Shown here piece by piece: positions 18,312 to 28,731 of a DNA stretch of 64,000 bases. Numbering within the stretch: the first letter of the stretch is position 1; the number at the start of each line of letters is the position of its first letter. The notes below the pieces were generated by a model. That model searched no databases. It was not told where the DNA came from and saw only the letters and a list, made by a program, of their open reading frames with translations. The stretch covers positions 2,418,001 to 2,482,000 of the forward strand of contig NZ_CP055481.1 in the NCBI RefSeq assembly GCF_013705725.1. Reading direction: 5' to 3'. Position numbers and translations under genes: made by a program. Source of the DNA: Klebsiella sp. RHBSTW-00484 (GTDB taxonomy: Bacteria; Pseudomonadota; Gammaproteobacteria; Enterobacterales; Enterobacteriaceae).

Positions 18312-18551
18312 TCAGGCGAGGCGCATGACCCAGGCATCGGATTGGCGGTCGTAGTGCTTACGGTAGAGGACGGAATGTTCACCATCAAGAATGGCTGGCA
18401 CGCTGGTGTCAGCATCCCATGCGTCAAGTTGCATACATAAATCCGGATCGGATTTACAGGGAATGCTTAACGTTCGCTCTCCCTGCTGTTCGCCGTGTAG
18501 CACGGCGTCGTCTATTTCAAACGCGCCAATACGTACATTGGTTTTACTCAT
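18312..18551 (-). CDS. yebV: Uncharacterised protein YebV
   Basis: The 79-residue cytoplasmic protein starts MSKTNVRIGAFEIDDAVLHG and ends QSDAWVMRLA, closely matching E. coli YebV. The longer frame opening at 18620 is rejected because the family starts at this methionine and a GGGTGAA Shine-Dalgarno-like stretch lies before it. Function unknown. Confidence 0.93.
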   Translation of the reverse strand: MSKTNVRIGAFEIDDAVLHGEQQGERTLSIPCKSDPDLCMQLDAWDADTSVPAILDGEHSVLYRKHYDRQSDAWVMRLA

Positions 18552-18666
18552 AAATTCACCCCGTTTGTCTTCTGAGTTGTGGTACGACCAGTTAAGGCCG
18601 ACATTTTTCAGCGTAGACAACAGGGCGTAAACCGCCAGTTAAAAAATGCTGTTTTTTTGCACTCTG

Positions 18667-20100
18667 TCACGACTTGCCAGCAAAAAGCTTTCCGTCACGC
18701 ACCAGCTCGCGGGGATAGCTGTTTTTTAAACGCGATCCGATTTTTTTCACCAGACCTAACGGCGCGCCCTGGAAAGTGATGATGGCATCATCCTGTTGCG
18801 GGAGCGTTTCAGGATAAACATCGCGCCCGCGATACCACTCTTGTGCTTCGGCCGGGGTCAGTTCGAAAGGCTTGGCTGGTGCGGCCAGAGCAATAACCGC
18901 CTCGTGCTGCCAGCGATATCCTTTGTTGTAGGTTTCAGCCAGACGAACTCCGATGCGTGAAAAGCGAACTTTACCGAATAAACCTTCGAGTGCCTGGGGA
19001 AACAGCCAGATCTCTTTATCACGCTGCCACAGGGTATGGCTTGCATCCCATTGCAAGCCAACGGCGGCCGCGGCGGCAATGATGGCGGCGGACTCACGAG
19101 TTTTCAGCGGCATAAAGGGGAATTTGCCGACTTTATAACCCGGTGCCGGTAAAGACTCAATGGCCGCGGTTTTACGCAGGCGGGCGACGAAGAAGCCTTC
19201 GCAGTCAAAAATCTGTGGGAAGACGTGCAGGAATCCCTCTTCGGTTAACGCCTCACCGGCTTGCGGGAACAGCGAACCGAGCGGTAACACCTCTACTGCC
19301 TGCGGATAGCGCGCTAACAGCCCGTTGACGACCTCTTCGTTTTCCTGGCGATTCAGGGTGCAGGTGGAGTACACCAGCGTGCCGCCGGGGCGAAGGGCGT
19401 GGAAGGCGCTGTCGATAAGCTCACGTTGAGTGACGGCGATCTCCTGGTTACTTTCAGGCGACCAGTTTTTCAGCGCATCGGGGTCTTTACGCACCACCCC
19501 TTCGCCGGAGCAGGGGGCGTCGAGCAGGATAGCGTCAAAACACTCTGGTAGCGCGGCACCGAAGACTCGACCATCGAAATGGGTCAGGGCGACGTTGCTT
19601 ATCCCGCAGCGGCTGATGTTGGCGTGCAGGACTTTGACCCGGCTGGCGGAGTATTCATTCGCCAGGATCCCCCCCTCGTTACCCATGCGAGCGGCGATTT
19701 GGGTGGTTTTTGAACCCGGTGCGGCGGCGACATCCATCACCCGTTGCGGCATCTCTCCGTCGGCAAACAGCGCGGCAACCGGCAGCATGGAGCTGGCTTC
19801 CTGGATATAAAACAATCCGCTGAGATGTTCAGCGGTGCTGCCCAGCGGCAGGGCGTCTTCATCTTCGCGCTCGATCCAAAAACCTTCCTCGCACCACGGA
19901 ATCGGTGTCAGCTGCCAGCTGTGGGGAGCCGCCAGCTGTAAAAAGTCAGCGACGGTGATTTTCAGCGTATTGACGCGGATACTTCGGCGCAGCGGGCGTT
20001 GGCAGGCGGCAATAAAGTCATCGAAAGAGAGATGCATCGGCATGGCCGCACGCATTTGAGCGAGGAATTCTTCAGGAAGATAGACAGCGTTTTGAGCCAC
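18667..20100 (-). CDS. rsmF: 16S rRNA (cytosine-1407 C5)-methyltransferase
   Basis: SAM-dependent NSUN-type RNA methyltransferase (formerly YebU). The 477-residue protein has the SAM site [15 protein letters not shown], motif [10 protein letters not shown] with one of the two catalytic cysteines, and motif [14 protein letters not shown] with the other. The C-terminal region (about 300-477) is the PUA-like RNA-binding part. It follows letB across a strong hairpin, so it is probably expressed separately. Confidence 0.97.
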   Translation of the reverse strand: MAQNAVYLPEEFLAQMRAAMPMHLSFDDFIAACQRPLRRSIRVNTLKITVADFLQLAAPHSWQLTPIPWCEEGFWIEREDEDALPLGSTAEHLSGLFYIQEASSMLPVAALFADGEMPQRVMDVAAAPGSKTTQIAARMGNEGGILANEYSASRVKVLHANISRCGISNVALTHFDGRVFGAALPECFDAILLDAPCSGEGVVRKDPDALKNWSPESNQEIAVTQRELIDSAFHALRPGGTLVYSTCTLNRQENEEVVNGLLARYPQAVEVLPLGSLFPQAGEALTEEGFLHVFPQIFDCEGFFVARLRKTAAIESLPAPGYKVGKFPFMPLKTRESAAIIAAAAAVGLQWDASHTLWQRDKEIWLFPQALEGLFGKVRFSRIGVRLAETYNKGYRWQHEAVIALAAPAKPFELTPAEAQEWYRGRDVYPETLPQQDDAIITFQGAPLGLVKKIGSRLKNSYPRELVRDGKLFAGKS

Positions 20101-20141
20101 GGGGAGCGCACCACAACAAAAAAGGGTGCGCAGTTTACCAT

Positions 20142-20173
20142 AAACGCTCCGGCGTCGGACACCGGAGCGTTTT
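20142..20173. terminator. Terminator between letB and rsmF
   Basis: AAACGCTCCGG / CCGGAGCGTTTT is an 11-bp stem about 6 bp after the letB stop (minus strand). The T-run is better on the plus strand, but the minus-strand tail TTTA can also serve. Confidence 0.8.
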
Positions 20174-20178
20174 TACGC

Positions 20179-22812
20179 TTAACGCGGCAGGGCAGTGCCC
20201 CATTCACGCCACTCTTTTGGTTCGCTTTCCAGCAGCAGGAAGTGTTTACCATCCTGCGCTTTCGGCGCCAGCGGCGTGCCCGGCGGCGTGGCAAAGGCGA
20301 TACCGCCGCGAATGAACTGATTAAAGGTCCCGGTTTTCACCAGACCGCCAATCAGGCCAAAATCGAGGCTATAGCCGGAAGCCAGCCAGAACACGGAGTT
20401 ATTACGCACCAGATATTGATAACGTTTACTGATGCGCAACTGCACCATCACGCGGTCTGACATTGAGCCGAGCATCAGACCTGTTACCGTACCCACTTCG
20501 AGCCCGCGGAACAGCACCGGCGTACCAATACCCAGTGAACCGGCCTCTGGCACTTCGACGATAATGCTCAGGCCATCGATATAACGAGAATCGCTAATCG
20601 TGGTTTCCTGAATTTCGAAATCACGACGCGGCGAGCCACGGCCCGGTTCCACGTTGATGTAGGCCTGGAAGAGGGTATCCAGGTGTTCGACGCCGGCTGC
20701 GGAAATCTGCGGCGTGATCACCGAGAAACGCGTCCCGGCACGGGCGAATGTATTGACGTATTCCGGATACAACACCGCTTTTGCCTGCACTTCGTTATTG
20801 GCGGTAATCAAATTCAGTGACTGAATCTGACCAATGTCGATACCCAGATAACGAATTGGCATCCCTTCGGCCATTTTCCCCGCATCAAACGCATGTAGGG
20901 TTATCTGCCCGCCCACCGCGCGGGCGGTGGTTTCGGACGCATACAGCACGCGTTTGTTGTCGATACGTGCGCTGGCGCTGGCCCCGCTCAGGTTATCGAA
21001 GCTGATTGCGCCTTTCAGCGCCCGGGAAAGCGGAGAGGCCTGGACCGTCAAACCGCTGCCGTTAAGCTGTACTTTCGCACCGCCCTCGGCCCAGAACACG
21101 CTGTTGCTGGTTAGCAAATGGCGATATTCCGGTTTGATGTGGATGTTGATCTCAAAGGCGTTTTTGCGCGGCTGAACGGTGATGATTTCACCCACCGCAA
21201 ATTTACGATACAACACCACGGAACCGGCTTGTACGTCCGGCAGCGTCTCGGCGGAGAGGCTGAGCGTAGTGGTTGGCAAGTCGCTCATGCTGTTTTCCAG
21301 CGCCTTTTCCAGGTTAGCGTAAAGTGGGTAGCGGCTTTGCATCGCCCCCTTTTCGCCTGGAATAATGCGGATCCCGCCGTTGACCCACTCGCTGGCGCTG
21401 GCCCCGAGGAACTGCACGCCGTCGAGGCCGACTTTGACATCGATACGACTATTGACCACGAATTTGCTATCGCCATGAACCAGCGAACGGTACTCGGGCA
21501 TGACCGCCACCTGGAAGGTGACGCCATCGGCATTCAGCTTGCGCTCCAGGACCTGGCCAATCTGGACGCCGTGCAGGATCAGCGGCTGTCCGGCATCGAC
21601 ACCGTAGCTTTCCGGCGCACTCAGCGTCACCGTGGCGACATCCGGTTCTTCGAGCAGCGATTTATCGGCAGGCAGCACCGCAAACTGGTTGCGCGGTTCG
21701 CCTTCTCCGGGCACCAGTTCAAAGGTTGTACCGGTCAGCAGGGCGCTGACGCTAGGATTATCCAGAGAAATCCTGGGTTTCTTCATCTGGATCAGCGTTT
21801 TCTCGCGCAGCAGGCTGACGACGCTTGGGTCGACGGTCATTTCGCCAGTCACTTTGCCATCGGGATTGAGATTCAACTTGCTGAGCTGACCAACCTCCAG
21901 GCCCTGATACATCAGCGGTGTGGAACCCGCTTTTAAGCCGGCGCCGTCGGGAAGATCCAGTTTAACGACCACGCCGCGCTGGCTGTGGGCCAGATCTTCA
22001 TACAGGTGATAATCGGTGTTTTGCTGAGCTTCTGGCGAATTATCAGGGGAATCAAAGGCAATTGCACCGTTCACCAGCGCCGAGAGGCTATCGAGCTGGA
22101 CTTTTGCTCCGCTCAAGCTGACGTCTGCTTTCATGCCGGAAACATTCCAGAAGCGGCTCTCCTTTTTGACCAGATTCGTGAATCGGCGCTCAATCAGTAC
22201 ATCGATAGTGACGCCCTGATTGTTCGGATTAAGCGCGAAGTCATAAACCCGGCCGACCGGAATCTTACGGAAATAGACTAATGAGCCGCTGGTTAACGAG
22301 CCTAAATCCGCTGACTGGAGGTGAATCATCAGCTCGCCATTATTAATGTGGTACTTCGGCTGAGTATCGAGGGCGACAAAGTGATCCTCTGGCTCGCCCT
22401 GGCCGGGCATCATGCCGATATAGTTCCCCCCAACCAGAGCATCAAGGCCGGAAACGCCGGCCAGGGAAGCTTTCGGCGTCACCAGCCAGAACTGCGTATC
22501 CTTGCGCAGCGCATCTTTCATATCGCCTTTGACGCTGGCAGAAACCTCAATTTTACTCAGGTCTTTGCTTAGCGAGATATTTTCTACGGTGCCGACTTCT
22601 ACCCCTTGATAGCGGATAGGCGTGCGCCCCGGCACGATACCATTGGCCGACTGGAAATCGATGGTAATCGTCGTACCGCGATCCTGATAGCTGGTCCAAA
22701 TCAGCCAGCTGGCAATCATCAGCGCAATGACCGGCAGCAGCCAGAATGGCGAGATGCGGCGTTTGGTTTTAATTTTGGCCTCAGTCGGCGAAGCGGGCGT
22801 TTCCTGACTCAT
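20179..22812 (-). CDS. letB: Lipid transport protein LetB (seven MCE domains)
   Basis: Periplasm-spanning MCE protein (formerly YebT) that forms a hexameric tunnel moving lipids between inner and outer membranes. The 877 residues equal the E. coli length. One N-terminal transmembrane helix ([20 protein letters not shown]) precedes seven repeated MCE domains, recognisable by repeats such as [38 protein letters not shown] and [20 protein letters not shown]. The start MSQETPAS at 22812 is chosen over an upstream frame. It overlaps letA by 32 bp, consistent with coupled translation. Confidence 0.97.
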   Translation of the reverse strand: MSQETPASPTEAKIKTKRRISPFWLLPVIALMIASWLIWTSYQDRGTTITIDFQSANGIVPGRTPIRYQGVEVGTVENISLSKDLSKIEVSASVKGDMKDALRKDTQFWLVTPKASLAGVSGLDALVGGNYIGMMPGQGEPEDHFVALDTQPKYHINNGELMIHLQSADLGSLTSGSLVYFRKIPVGRVYDFALNPNNQGVTIDVLIERRFTNLVKKESRFWNVSGMKADVSLSGAKVQLDSLSALVNGAIAFDSPDNSPEAQQNTDYHLYEDLAHSQRGVVVKLDLPDGAGLKAGSTPLMYQGLEVGQLSKLNLNPDGKVTGEMTVDPSVVSLLREKTLIQMKKPRISLDNPSVSALLTGTTFELVPGEGEPRNQFAVLPADKSLLEEPDVATVTLSAPESYGVDAGQPLILHGVQIGQVLERKLNADGVTFQVAVMPEYRSLVHGDSKFVVNSRIDVKVGLDGVQFLGASASEWVNGGIRIIPGEKGAMQSRYPLYANLEKALENSMSDLPTTTLSLSAETLPDVQAGSVVLYRKFAVGEIITVQPRKNAFEINIHIKPEYRHLLTSNSVFWAEGGAKVQLNGSGLTVQASPLSRALKGAISFDNLSGASASARIDNKRVLYASETTARAVGGQITLHAFDAGKMAEGMPIRYLGIDIGQIQSLNLITANNEVQAKAVLYPEYVNTFARAGTRFSVITPQISAAGVEHLDTLFQAYINVEPGRGSPRRDFEIQETTISDSRYIDGLSIIVEVPEAGSLGIGTPVLFRGLEVGTVTGLMLGSMSDRVMVQLRISKRYQYLVRNNSVFWLASGYSLDFGLIGGLVKTGTFNQFIRGGIAFATPPGTPLAPKAQDGKHFLLLESEPKEWREWGTALPR

Positions 22813-24064
22813 GTGCGTCCCAAAGTAAGCGGCTGTCCAGCCATTCAACAGCAAGGATAGTTAATATTACCGCGGCACCAAAATAGACCGCGGCGGGCCC
22901 CATCGTAAACGCGAGGAGCTGATCGCGGTTGATCAGCGACATGGTTAATGCGATGACAAAAAGATCCAACATAGACCAGCGGCCAATCCAGGTAATCAGC
23001 CGCAGTAACAGGATGCGGGTACGTAGCCCCTGTTCACACTTGAATTGTATGCTGACCAGCAGCGTAAACAATACAATAACTTTAGTGAATGGAACCAGAA
23101 TACTGGCGATGAACACCACCCCGGCGATGGCAACGTTGCTGCTGGCCAGCGACATAATGCCGGAAAGGATTGTGTCATCCTGACGGGCGCCGTTGACGTA
23201 AATAATCGATATCGGTAACAGATTGGCGGGAATCAAAAAAATCATCGACGCAATCAGCGCTGCCCAGCTTTTTTGCAGACTTTGACGGCGTCGGTGGCGC
23301 AGGGGAGTGTGGCAGCGGCGGCAGCGCCCGCGTGAATCGCGGTGTCCGGTATAGTGACAGCCTAGGCAAACCTGTAAATTGTTATCCGGCCTCAGCGCCG
23401 GGCGCTCGGGATAAAAACGCTCCCATAGCTCCTCAACGTTCAAATGGATAAGCGTCAGGATGCTGAGCAGGGTGAGCGCGATAAACGCAATCAACCCAAT
23501 GCCGGGTTGCAGGAATGCATAATCCTGAACTTTGATAGAGGCAACACCGATGCCGACCAGGTAAATATCCAGCATCACCCACTCTTTGAGCCGCTCCAGC
23601 ATCAGCAACACCGGTCGCAGATTCATCCCCAGCACGTTACCAAGCCACAGATAGGCGATAGAGACGACCAGGAGAGTCGGTGCGCCAACGGCGCAAAACA
23701 ACACCATCGCCGCGGTCAACGGATCGCCCTGACCGGTCATTTGCCAGATGCCAACAAGGACGTTAGCGTCAATTCGCACGCCCAGCAGGTGCAAACGCAG
23801 AAGCGGTTCGGTCCAGGCAAAAGGCATCAACAGCAGCATCGTGATCGCCATACTGCCCAGCCGGGTAAGCGACCAATCGCGACCATCGCGCACTTTAGCG
23901 TTGCAGCGAGGACACCAGGCACTTTGATTCTTTTTGAGGATCGGTAAGCGAAATAGCAGGTCACACTGCGGGCAGCGTTGATAGTGGGCGTGCGCAATAG
24001 GGACGCTGACCGAATGTACGATCATTTTTTTCGCTGGCGTAATCCGGGGTGTTTTTAGTGGCAT
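22781..24064 (-). CDS. letA: Inner-membrane lipid transport partner LetA (PqiA-like)
   Basis: Polytopic inner-membrane protein (formerly YebS) of 427 residues, the partner of LetB. Two zinc-ribbon-like cysteine pairs occur: RCPQCDLLF with WCPRCNAKV near residue 40, and CLGCHYTGH with CRRCHTPL near residue 230. Each precedes a group of about four transmembrane helices, the duplicated PqiA layout. It is the first gene of letAB; the promoter lies in the 130 bp upstream, shared divergently with msrC. Confidence 0.96.
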   Translation of the reverse strand: MPLKTPRITPAKKMIVHSVSVPIAHAHYQRCPQCDLLFRLPILKKNQSAWCPRCNAKVRDGRDWSLTRLGSMAITMLLLMPFAWTEPLLRLHLLGVRIDANVLVGIWQMTGQGDPLTAAMVLFCAVGAPTLLVVSIAYLWLGNVLGMNLRPVLLMLERLKEWVMLDIYLVGIGVASIKVQDYAFLQPGIGLIAFIALTLLSILTLIHLNVEELWERFYPERPALRPDNNLQVCLGCHYTGHRDSRGRCRRCHTPLRHRRRQSLQKSWAALIASMIFLIPANLLPISIIYVNGARQDDTILSGIMSLASSNVAIAGVVFIASILVPFTKVIVLFTLLVSIQFKCEQGLRTRILLLRLITWIGRWSMLDLFVIALTMSLINRDQLLAFTMGPAAVYFGAAVILTILAVEWLDSRLLWDAHESGNARFAD

Positions 24065-24196
24065 TGATAGCGTACGGAAATGAATGTATCTCTCTATCTT
24101 AACCCAGGAATGAATTCATCTTGAGCATGAATGCATTTAAAGCTTATTTTAATAGGCTGTAAGTGTAAGGTAGTAAGACAACTAAGTGATTATAAA

Positions 24197-24694
24197 ATGA
24201 ACAAACAAGAATTCTACGCGGATCTGAACCGCGATTTTCAGGCGTTAATGGCAGGCGAAACCAGTTTTCTGGCCATGATCTCTAATACCAGCGCGTTGCT
24301 ATTTGAGCGCCTGGAGGAAGTGAATTGGGCTGGCTTCTATTTGCTGGAAGGCGATACGCTGGTCCTTGGCCCGTTCCAGGGCAAGCTGGCCTGCGTGCGT
24401 ATTCCGGTTGGACGTGGCGTATGTGGTACTGCTGTTGCAGAGAATCGCCTACAGCGAGTGGAAGATGTCCACGCGTTTGACGGACACATTGCCTGTGATG
24501 CCGCCAGCAATTCGGAAATCGTCTTTCCATTGCGGGTGAACAATCAGGTTATCGGCGTTCTGGACATCGACAGTACGGCATACTCTCGCTTCACTATTGA
24601 AGATGAGAAAGGGTTGACTGAGCTGGTCGTGCATTTGGAAAAACTCATTGCTGCGACTGATTATCAAAAAATATTCACCCACGTCGCAGGATAA
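24197..24694 (+). CDS. msrC: Free methionine-(R)-sulfoxide reductase
   Basis: GAF-fold enzyme (formerly YebR) that reduces free Met-R-sulfoxide. The 165-residue protein starts MNKQEFYADLNRDFQALMAG. The conserved cysteines lie in GKLACVRIPVGRGVCGTAVA and GHIACDAASNSEIVFPL. The start at 24197 is chosen over the frame opening at 24131 because it equals the E. coli length. proQ follows after a 97-bp gap with its own likely promoter. Confidence 0.96.
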   Translation: MNKQEFYADLNRDFQALMAGETSFLAMISNTSALLFERLEEVNWAGFYLLEGDTLVLGPFQGKLACVRIPVGRGVCGTAVAENRLQRVEDVHAFDGHIACDAASNSEIVFPLRVNNQVIGVLDIDSTAYSRFTIEDEKGLTELVVHLEKLIAATDYQKIFTHVAG

Positions 24695-24791
24695 TCAACG
24701 GATAACGTAGCATTTAGCGATGACGTCATTATAATGACGCCTGTTCATGCCTGCGGCTTGTTGGCTACGTCCGTTGTAATCAGGAAATTTC

Positions 24792-25469
24792 ATGGAAAAT
24801 CAACCTAAGTTGAATAGCAGTAAAGAAGTAATCGCGTTTCTGGCCGAACGTTTCCCTCAGTGTTTCAGCGCTGAAGGCGAAGCGCGCCCCCTGAAAATTG
24901 GTATTTTTCAGGATCTTGTTGAGCGAGTTGGTGGAGAGATGAATCTCAGTAAAACCCAACTTCGAGCCGCTCTACGTCTTTATACTTCGAGCTGGCGTTA
25001 TCTGTATGGCGTTAAGCCTGGCGCTATCCGCGTTGACCTCGACGGTAACCCGTGCGGCGAACTGGAAGAACAGCACGTCACTCATGCCCGTCAGCAGCTT
25101 GAAGAAGCAAAAGCTCGCGTTCAGGTACAGCGTGCAGCCCAGCAAGCGAAGAAACGCGAAGCCGCTGCCGCAGCGGGTCATCCGGAAGGGGAGATTCGTC
25201 GCGAGCGTAAGCCGCGTCCTCAGGTGCGTCGTAAAGAAGGCTCTGAGCAGCGTAAACCGCGTCCGGCAGCAGTTGCCAAAGCGCCGCGTGAAGAGCGTCA
25301 TACCCCGGTATCGGATGTGTCTGTACTGAGCGTGGGCCAGGCACTGAAGGTGAAAGCGGGCAATAATGCAATGGACGCCACCGTCCTGGAAATCACCAAA
25401 GATGGCGTTCGTGTACAGCTGACTTCTGGTATGTCAATGATTGTACGCGCAGAACACCTGGTGTTCTGA
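24792..25469 (+). CDS. proQ: RNA chaperone ProQ
   Basis: Global RNA-binding protein of 225 residues. The N-terminal FinO domain (about residues 1-120) includes [17 protein letters not shown] and [22 protein letters not shown] basic linker follows (about 120-180, with repeated [19 protein letters not shown] stretches). The C-terminal Tudor-like domain begins near [19 protein letters not shown]. It stabilises sRNAs and mRNA 3' ends and was first found through its effect on the ProP transporter. prc starts 19 bp after its stop. Confidence 0.97.
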   Translation: MENQPKLNSSKEVIAFLAERFPQCFSAEGEARPLKIGIFQDLVERVGGEMNLSKTQLRAALRLYTSSWRYLYGVKPGAIRVDLDGNPCGELEEQHVTHARQQLEEAKARVQVQRAAQQAKKREAAAAAGHPEGEIRRERKPRPQVRRKEGSEQRKPRPAAVAKAPREERHTPVSDVSVLSVGQALKVKAGNNAMDATVLEITKDGVRVQLTSGMSMIVRAEHLVF

Positions 25470-25488
25470 AACGGAGGCCGGGCCAGGC

Positions 25489-27537
25489 ATGAACAAATTC
25501 TTTAAGCTCACCGCGCTTGCGGGCCTGCTGGCAATAGCTGGTCAGGCCTTCGCCGTGGACGATATTACCCGGATTGATCAAATCCCTGTGCTGAAAGAAG
25601 AGCCGCAGCACGCAACGGTAAGTGAGCGCGTGACATCGCGCTTTACCCGCTCTCATTACCGTCAGTTTGATCTCGACAACGCCTTTTCGGCAAAAATTTT
25701 CGACCGCTATCTGAATCTGCTGGACTATAGCCATAATGTGCTACTGGCCAGCGATGTGGCACAGTTTGCTAGTAAAAAGAATCAAATTGGCGATGAGCTG
25801 CGCAGTGGGAAACTGGACGTTTTTTACGACCTGTATAACCTGGCGCAGAAACGTCGTTTCGAACGCTATCAATACGCGTTGAAAGTGCTTGAACGTCCGA
25901 TGGACTTTACCGGCAATGACAACTTCAACCTTGATCGCAGCAAATCCCCCTGGCCGAAAGATGAGGCCGAGCTGAACGCGCTGTGGGATGCCAAGGTAAA
26001 ATTTGACCAGCTCAGCCTGAAGCTGACGGGTAAAGATGACAAAGAGATCCGCGAGACCTTAACGCGTCGCTACAAATTTGCGATTCGTCGTCTGGCACAA
26101 ACTAACAGCGAAGACGTTTTCTCCCTGGCGATGACCTCCTTTGCGCGCGAGATCGACCCGCATACCAACTACCTCTCCCCGCGAAATACCGAACAGTTTA
26201 ATACCGAAATGAGTCTGTCTCTGGAAGGTATTGGCGCGGTATTGCAGATGGATGACGACTATACGGTGATTAATTCACTGGTCGCGGGTGGTCCTGCGGC
26301 GAAGAGCAAGGCTATCAGCGTCGGCGACCGCATTGTTGGCGTTGGTCAGCCGGGTAAAGGCATGGTCGATGTGATTGGCTGGCGTCTTGATGACGTGGTG
26401 GCGCTGATTAAAGGGCCGAAGGGCAGCAAAGTTCGCCTGGAAGTTCTACCTGCTGGCAAAGGTGCAAAAACGCGCATTGTTACTCTGACCCGCGAGCGTA
26501 TTCGTCTTGAAGACCGCGCGGTTAAAATGTCAGTGAAAACCGTCGGCAAAGAAAAAATCGGCGTGCTGGATATTCCTGGCTTCTATGTTGGCCTGACGGA
26601 TGACGTTAAGGTACAGCTGCAGAAACTGGAAAAACAGAACGTCAGCAGCATTATTATTGACCTGCGTACTAACGGTGGCGGGGCGTTAACCGAAGCTGTT
26701 TCGCTTTCTGGCCTATTTATCCCATCCGGCCCGGTTGTTCAGGTACGTGATAACAACGGCAAGGTACGTGAAGACAGCGATACCGATGGCGTGGTGTATT
26801 ACAAAGGCCCGCTGGTAGTGCTGGTCGATCGTTTCAGTGCCTCGGCGTCTGAAATTTTCGCTGCCGCCATGCAGGATTACGGTCGTGCACTGATTGTTGG
26901 TGAACCGACCTTCGGTAAAGGCACCGTCCAGCAGTATCGTTCGCTGAACCGCATTTACGATCAGATGCTGCGTCCGGACTGGCCAGCGCTGGGTTCCGTG
27001 CAGTACACCATCCAGAAGTTCTATCGTATTAACGGCGGTAGTACTCAGCGTAAAGGTGTCACGCCGGAAATCATGATGCCGACCGGTACCGAAGAGCGTG
27101 AAACCGGCGAGCAGTATGAAGATAACGCGCTGCCGTGGGATAGCGTTAACGCCGCGACCTTCGTGAAATATGGTGATTTGACGCCATTTGAAGCGGAAAT
27201 TCTGAAACGTCACGATGAGCGTATCGTTAAAGATCCGGAATTCCAGTACATCATGAAGGATATTGCCCGTTACAACGCGATGAAAGACAAACGCAACATC
27301 GTTTCCCTGAACTACGCGCAGCGTGAGAAAGAGAATGAGGAAGATGATGCGATTCGCCTGTCTCGTGTGAACGATCGCCTGAAACGCGAAGGTAAACCTC
27401 TGCTGAAGAAACTGGAAGATCTGCCGAAGGATTACCAGGAGCCGGACCCGTATCTTGATGAAACGGTTCATATCGCGCTCGACCTGGCCCATCTGGAGAA
27501 AGACAGGCCAGCGGTGGCACCGCCAGCTAGCAAATAA
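25489..27537 (+). CDS. prc: Carboxy-terminal processing (tail-specific) protease
   Basis: Periplasmic S41 protease that processes PBP3, degrades ssrA-tagged proteins and, with NlpI, degrades the MepS hydrolase. The 682-residue protein has a signal peptide (FFKLTALAGLLAIAGQAFAV), an N-terminal helical domain, and a PDZ domain near 240-320 (SLEGIGAVLQMDDDYTVINS). The catalytic Ser is in RFSASASEIFAAAM (about 452) and the Lys in PTFGKGTVQQY (about 477). The start MNKFFKL at 25489 is preferred to the frame opening at 25441 within proQ. Confidence 0.97.
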   Translation: MNKFFKLTALAGLLAIAGQAFAVDDITRIDQIPVLKEEPQHATVSERVTSRFTRSHYRQFDLDNAFSAKIFDRYLNLLDYSHNVLLASDVAQFASKKNQIGDELRSGKLDVFYDLYNLAQKRRFERYQYALKVLERPMDFTGNDNFNLDRSKSPWPKDEAELNALWDAKVKFDQLSLKLTGKDDKEIRETLTRRYKFAIRRLAQTNSEDVFSLAMTSFAREIDPHTNYLSPRNTEQFNTEMSLSLEGIGAVLQMDDDYTVINSLVAGGPAAKSKAISVGDRIVGVGQPGKGMVDVIGWRLDDVVALIKGPKGSKVRLEVLPAGKGAKTRIVTLTRERIRLEDRAVKMSVKTVGKEKIGVLDIPGFYVGLTDDVKVQLQKLEKQNVSSIIIDLRTNGGGALTEAVSLSGLFIPSGPVVQVRDNNGKVREDSDTDGVVYYKGPLVVLVDRFSASASEIFAAAMQDYGRALIVGEPTFGKGTVQQYRSLNRIYDQMLRPDWPALGSVQYTIQKFYRINGGSTQRKGVTPEIMMPTGTEERETGEQYEDNALPWDSVNAATFVKYGDLTPFEAEILKRHDERIVKDPEFQYIMKDIARYNAMKDKRNIVSLNYAQREKENEEDDAIRLSRVNDRLKREGKPLLKKLEDLPKDYQEPDPYLDETVHIALDLAHLEKDRPAVAPPASK

Positions 27538-27544
27538 GCACCCA

Positions 27545-27573
27545 ACGGGCACAAGTGATTGTGCCCGTTTTCA
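27545..27573 (+). terminator. Terminator after prc
   Basis: ACGGGCACAA / TTGTGCCCGT forms a 10-bp stem with a 4-nt loop, followed by TTTCATTT. It begins 8 bp after the prc stop. Confidence 0.88.
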
Positions 27574-27773
27574 TTTATGACACCCGCCGACTTTTTTGCT
27601 CAAACATAACAAAATGTCAACGCTTTTAATGAGCGTCAGTAACATGCTACAAAATGTAAAGTTGTGTCTTTCTCGTGACTTAGCGGGGCCTGATGGTTGA
27701 AAATTGGCGTCCTGCCCATACCATGTGGGTAATCGCATAGTGCGTTTTGTTAAATCGAGGTTAAAAGAAAATT

Positions 27774-28655
27774 ATGATGCGAATCGCGCTTTTCCTGCTA
27801 ACCAACCTGGCAGTGATGGTGGTATTCGGTCTGGTGCTCAGCCTGACGGGAATTCAGTCAAGCAGTATGACCGGGCTGCTGATCATGGCGCTGTTGTTTG
27901 GTTTTGGTGGTTCTATCATTTCGCTGTTGATGTCGAAATGGATGGCGCTGAAATCAGTGGGTGGGGAAGTCATCGAGCAACCGCGTAATGAAACGGAACG
28001 CTGGTTAGTCAATACCGTCGCGCAGCAGGCGCGGCAGGCCGGTATTGGGATGCCTCAGGTGGCAATCTACCATGCGCCGGATATCAACGCGTTTGCAACC
28101 GGTGCACGTCGTGATGCTTCTCTGGTTGCCGTCAGCACCGGGCTGCTGCAAAACATGAGCCGTGATGAAGCGGAAGCGGTTATTGCCCACGAGATCAGCC
28201 ACATTGCCAATGGTGATATGGTCACCATGACGCTGATTCAGGGGGTTGTGAACACCTTCGTTATTTTCATCTCTCGCGTTATCGCACAGATTGCAGCCGG
28301 TTTCCTCGGCGGCAACCGCGATGAGGGGGAGAACAGCAACGGCAACCCATTGATCTACTTTGCCGTCGCAACCGTACTGGAGCTGGTATTTGGTATTCTG
28401 GCCAGCATCATTACCATGTGGTTCTCTCGTTATCGTGAGTTCCATGCGGATGCCGGTTCGGCAAAACTGGTTGGGCGTGAGAAAATGATTGCTGCCCTGC
28501 AACGTTTGAAAACCAGCTATGAGCCGCAGGAAGCCAGCAGCATGATGGCTTTCTGTATCAACGGCAAAGCAAAATCCATGAGCGAGCTGTTTATGACGCA
28601 CCCGCCGCTGGATAAACGTATTGAAGCCCTGCGTAGCGGGGAATATCTGAAGTAA
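27774..28655 (+). CDS. htpX: Membrane metalloprotease HtpX
   Basis: M48-family zinc endopeptidase of the inner membrane that degrades misfolded membrane proteins together with FtsH. The 293-residue protein has two N-terminal transmembrane segments, the zinc motif [10 protein letters not shown] (about residue 139), two more hydrophobic segments ([20 protein letters not shown] and [20 protein letters not shown]), and the third ligand in REFHADAG. In relatives it is Cpx-regulated; no clear CpxR site was picked out in the 236 bp upstream. Confidence 0.97.
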   Translation: MMRIALFLLTNLAVMVVFGLVLSLTGIQSSSMTGLLIMALLFGFGGSIISLLMSKWMALKSVGGEVIEQPRNETERWLVNTVAQQARQAGIGMPQVAIYHAPDINAFATGARRDASLVAVSTGLLQNMSRDEAEAVIAHEISHIANGDMVTMTLIQGVVNTFVIFISRVIAQIAAGFLGGNRDEGENSNGNPLIYFAVATVLELVFGILASIITMWFSRYREFHADAGSAKLVGREKMIAALQRLKTSYEPQEASSMMAFCINGKAKSMSELFMTHPPLDKRIEALRSGEYLK

Positions 28656-28681
28656 TTTCCCGCTCTCCGGGTCGCAGAAAT

Positions 28682-28716
28682 AAAAAATCCGCAGTCTTCG
28701 GGCTGCGGATTTTTTT
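28682..28716. terminator. Bidirectional terminator between htpX and yebQ
   Basis: AAAAAATCCGCAG / CTGCGGATTTTTTT is a 13-bp stem with T-runs on both strands. It serves the convergent htpX and yebQ. Confidence 0.92.
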
Positions 28717-28731
28717 ATGTCGGTTTTTTGA

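Noticed and set aside
21118..21936. 272-codon plus-strand frame opposite letB
   Set aside because: It lies inside letB on the other strand; repeated MCE domains give long open antisense frames by codon bias.
26713..27552. 279-codon minus-strand frame opposite prc
   Set aside because: It is entirely antisense to the conserved protease gene and lacks start signals and family features.
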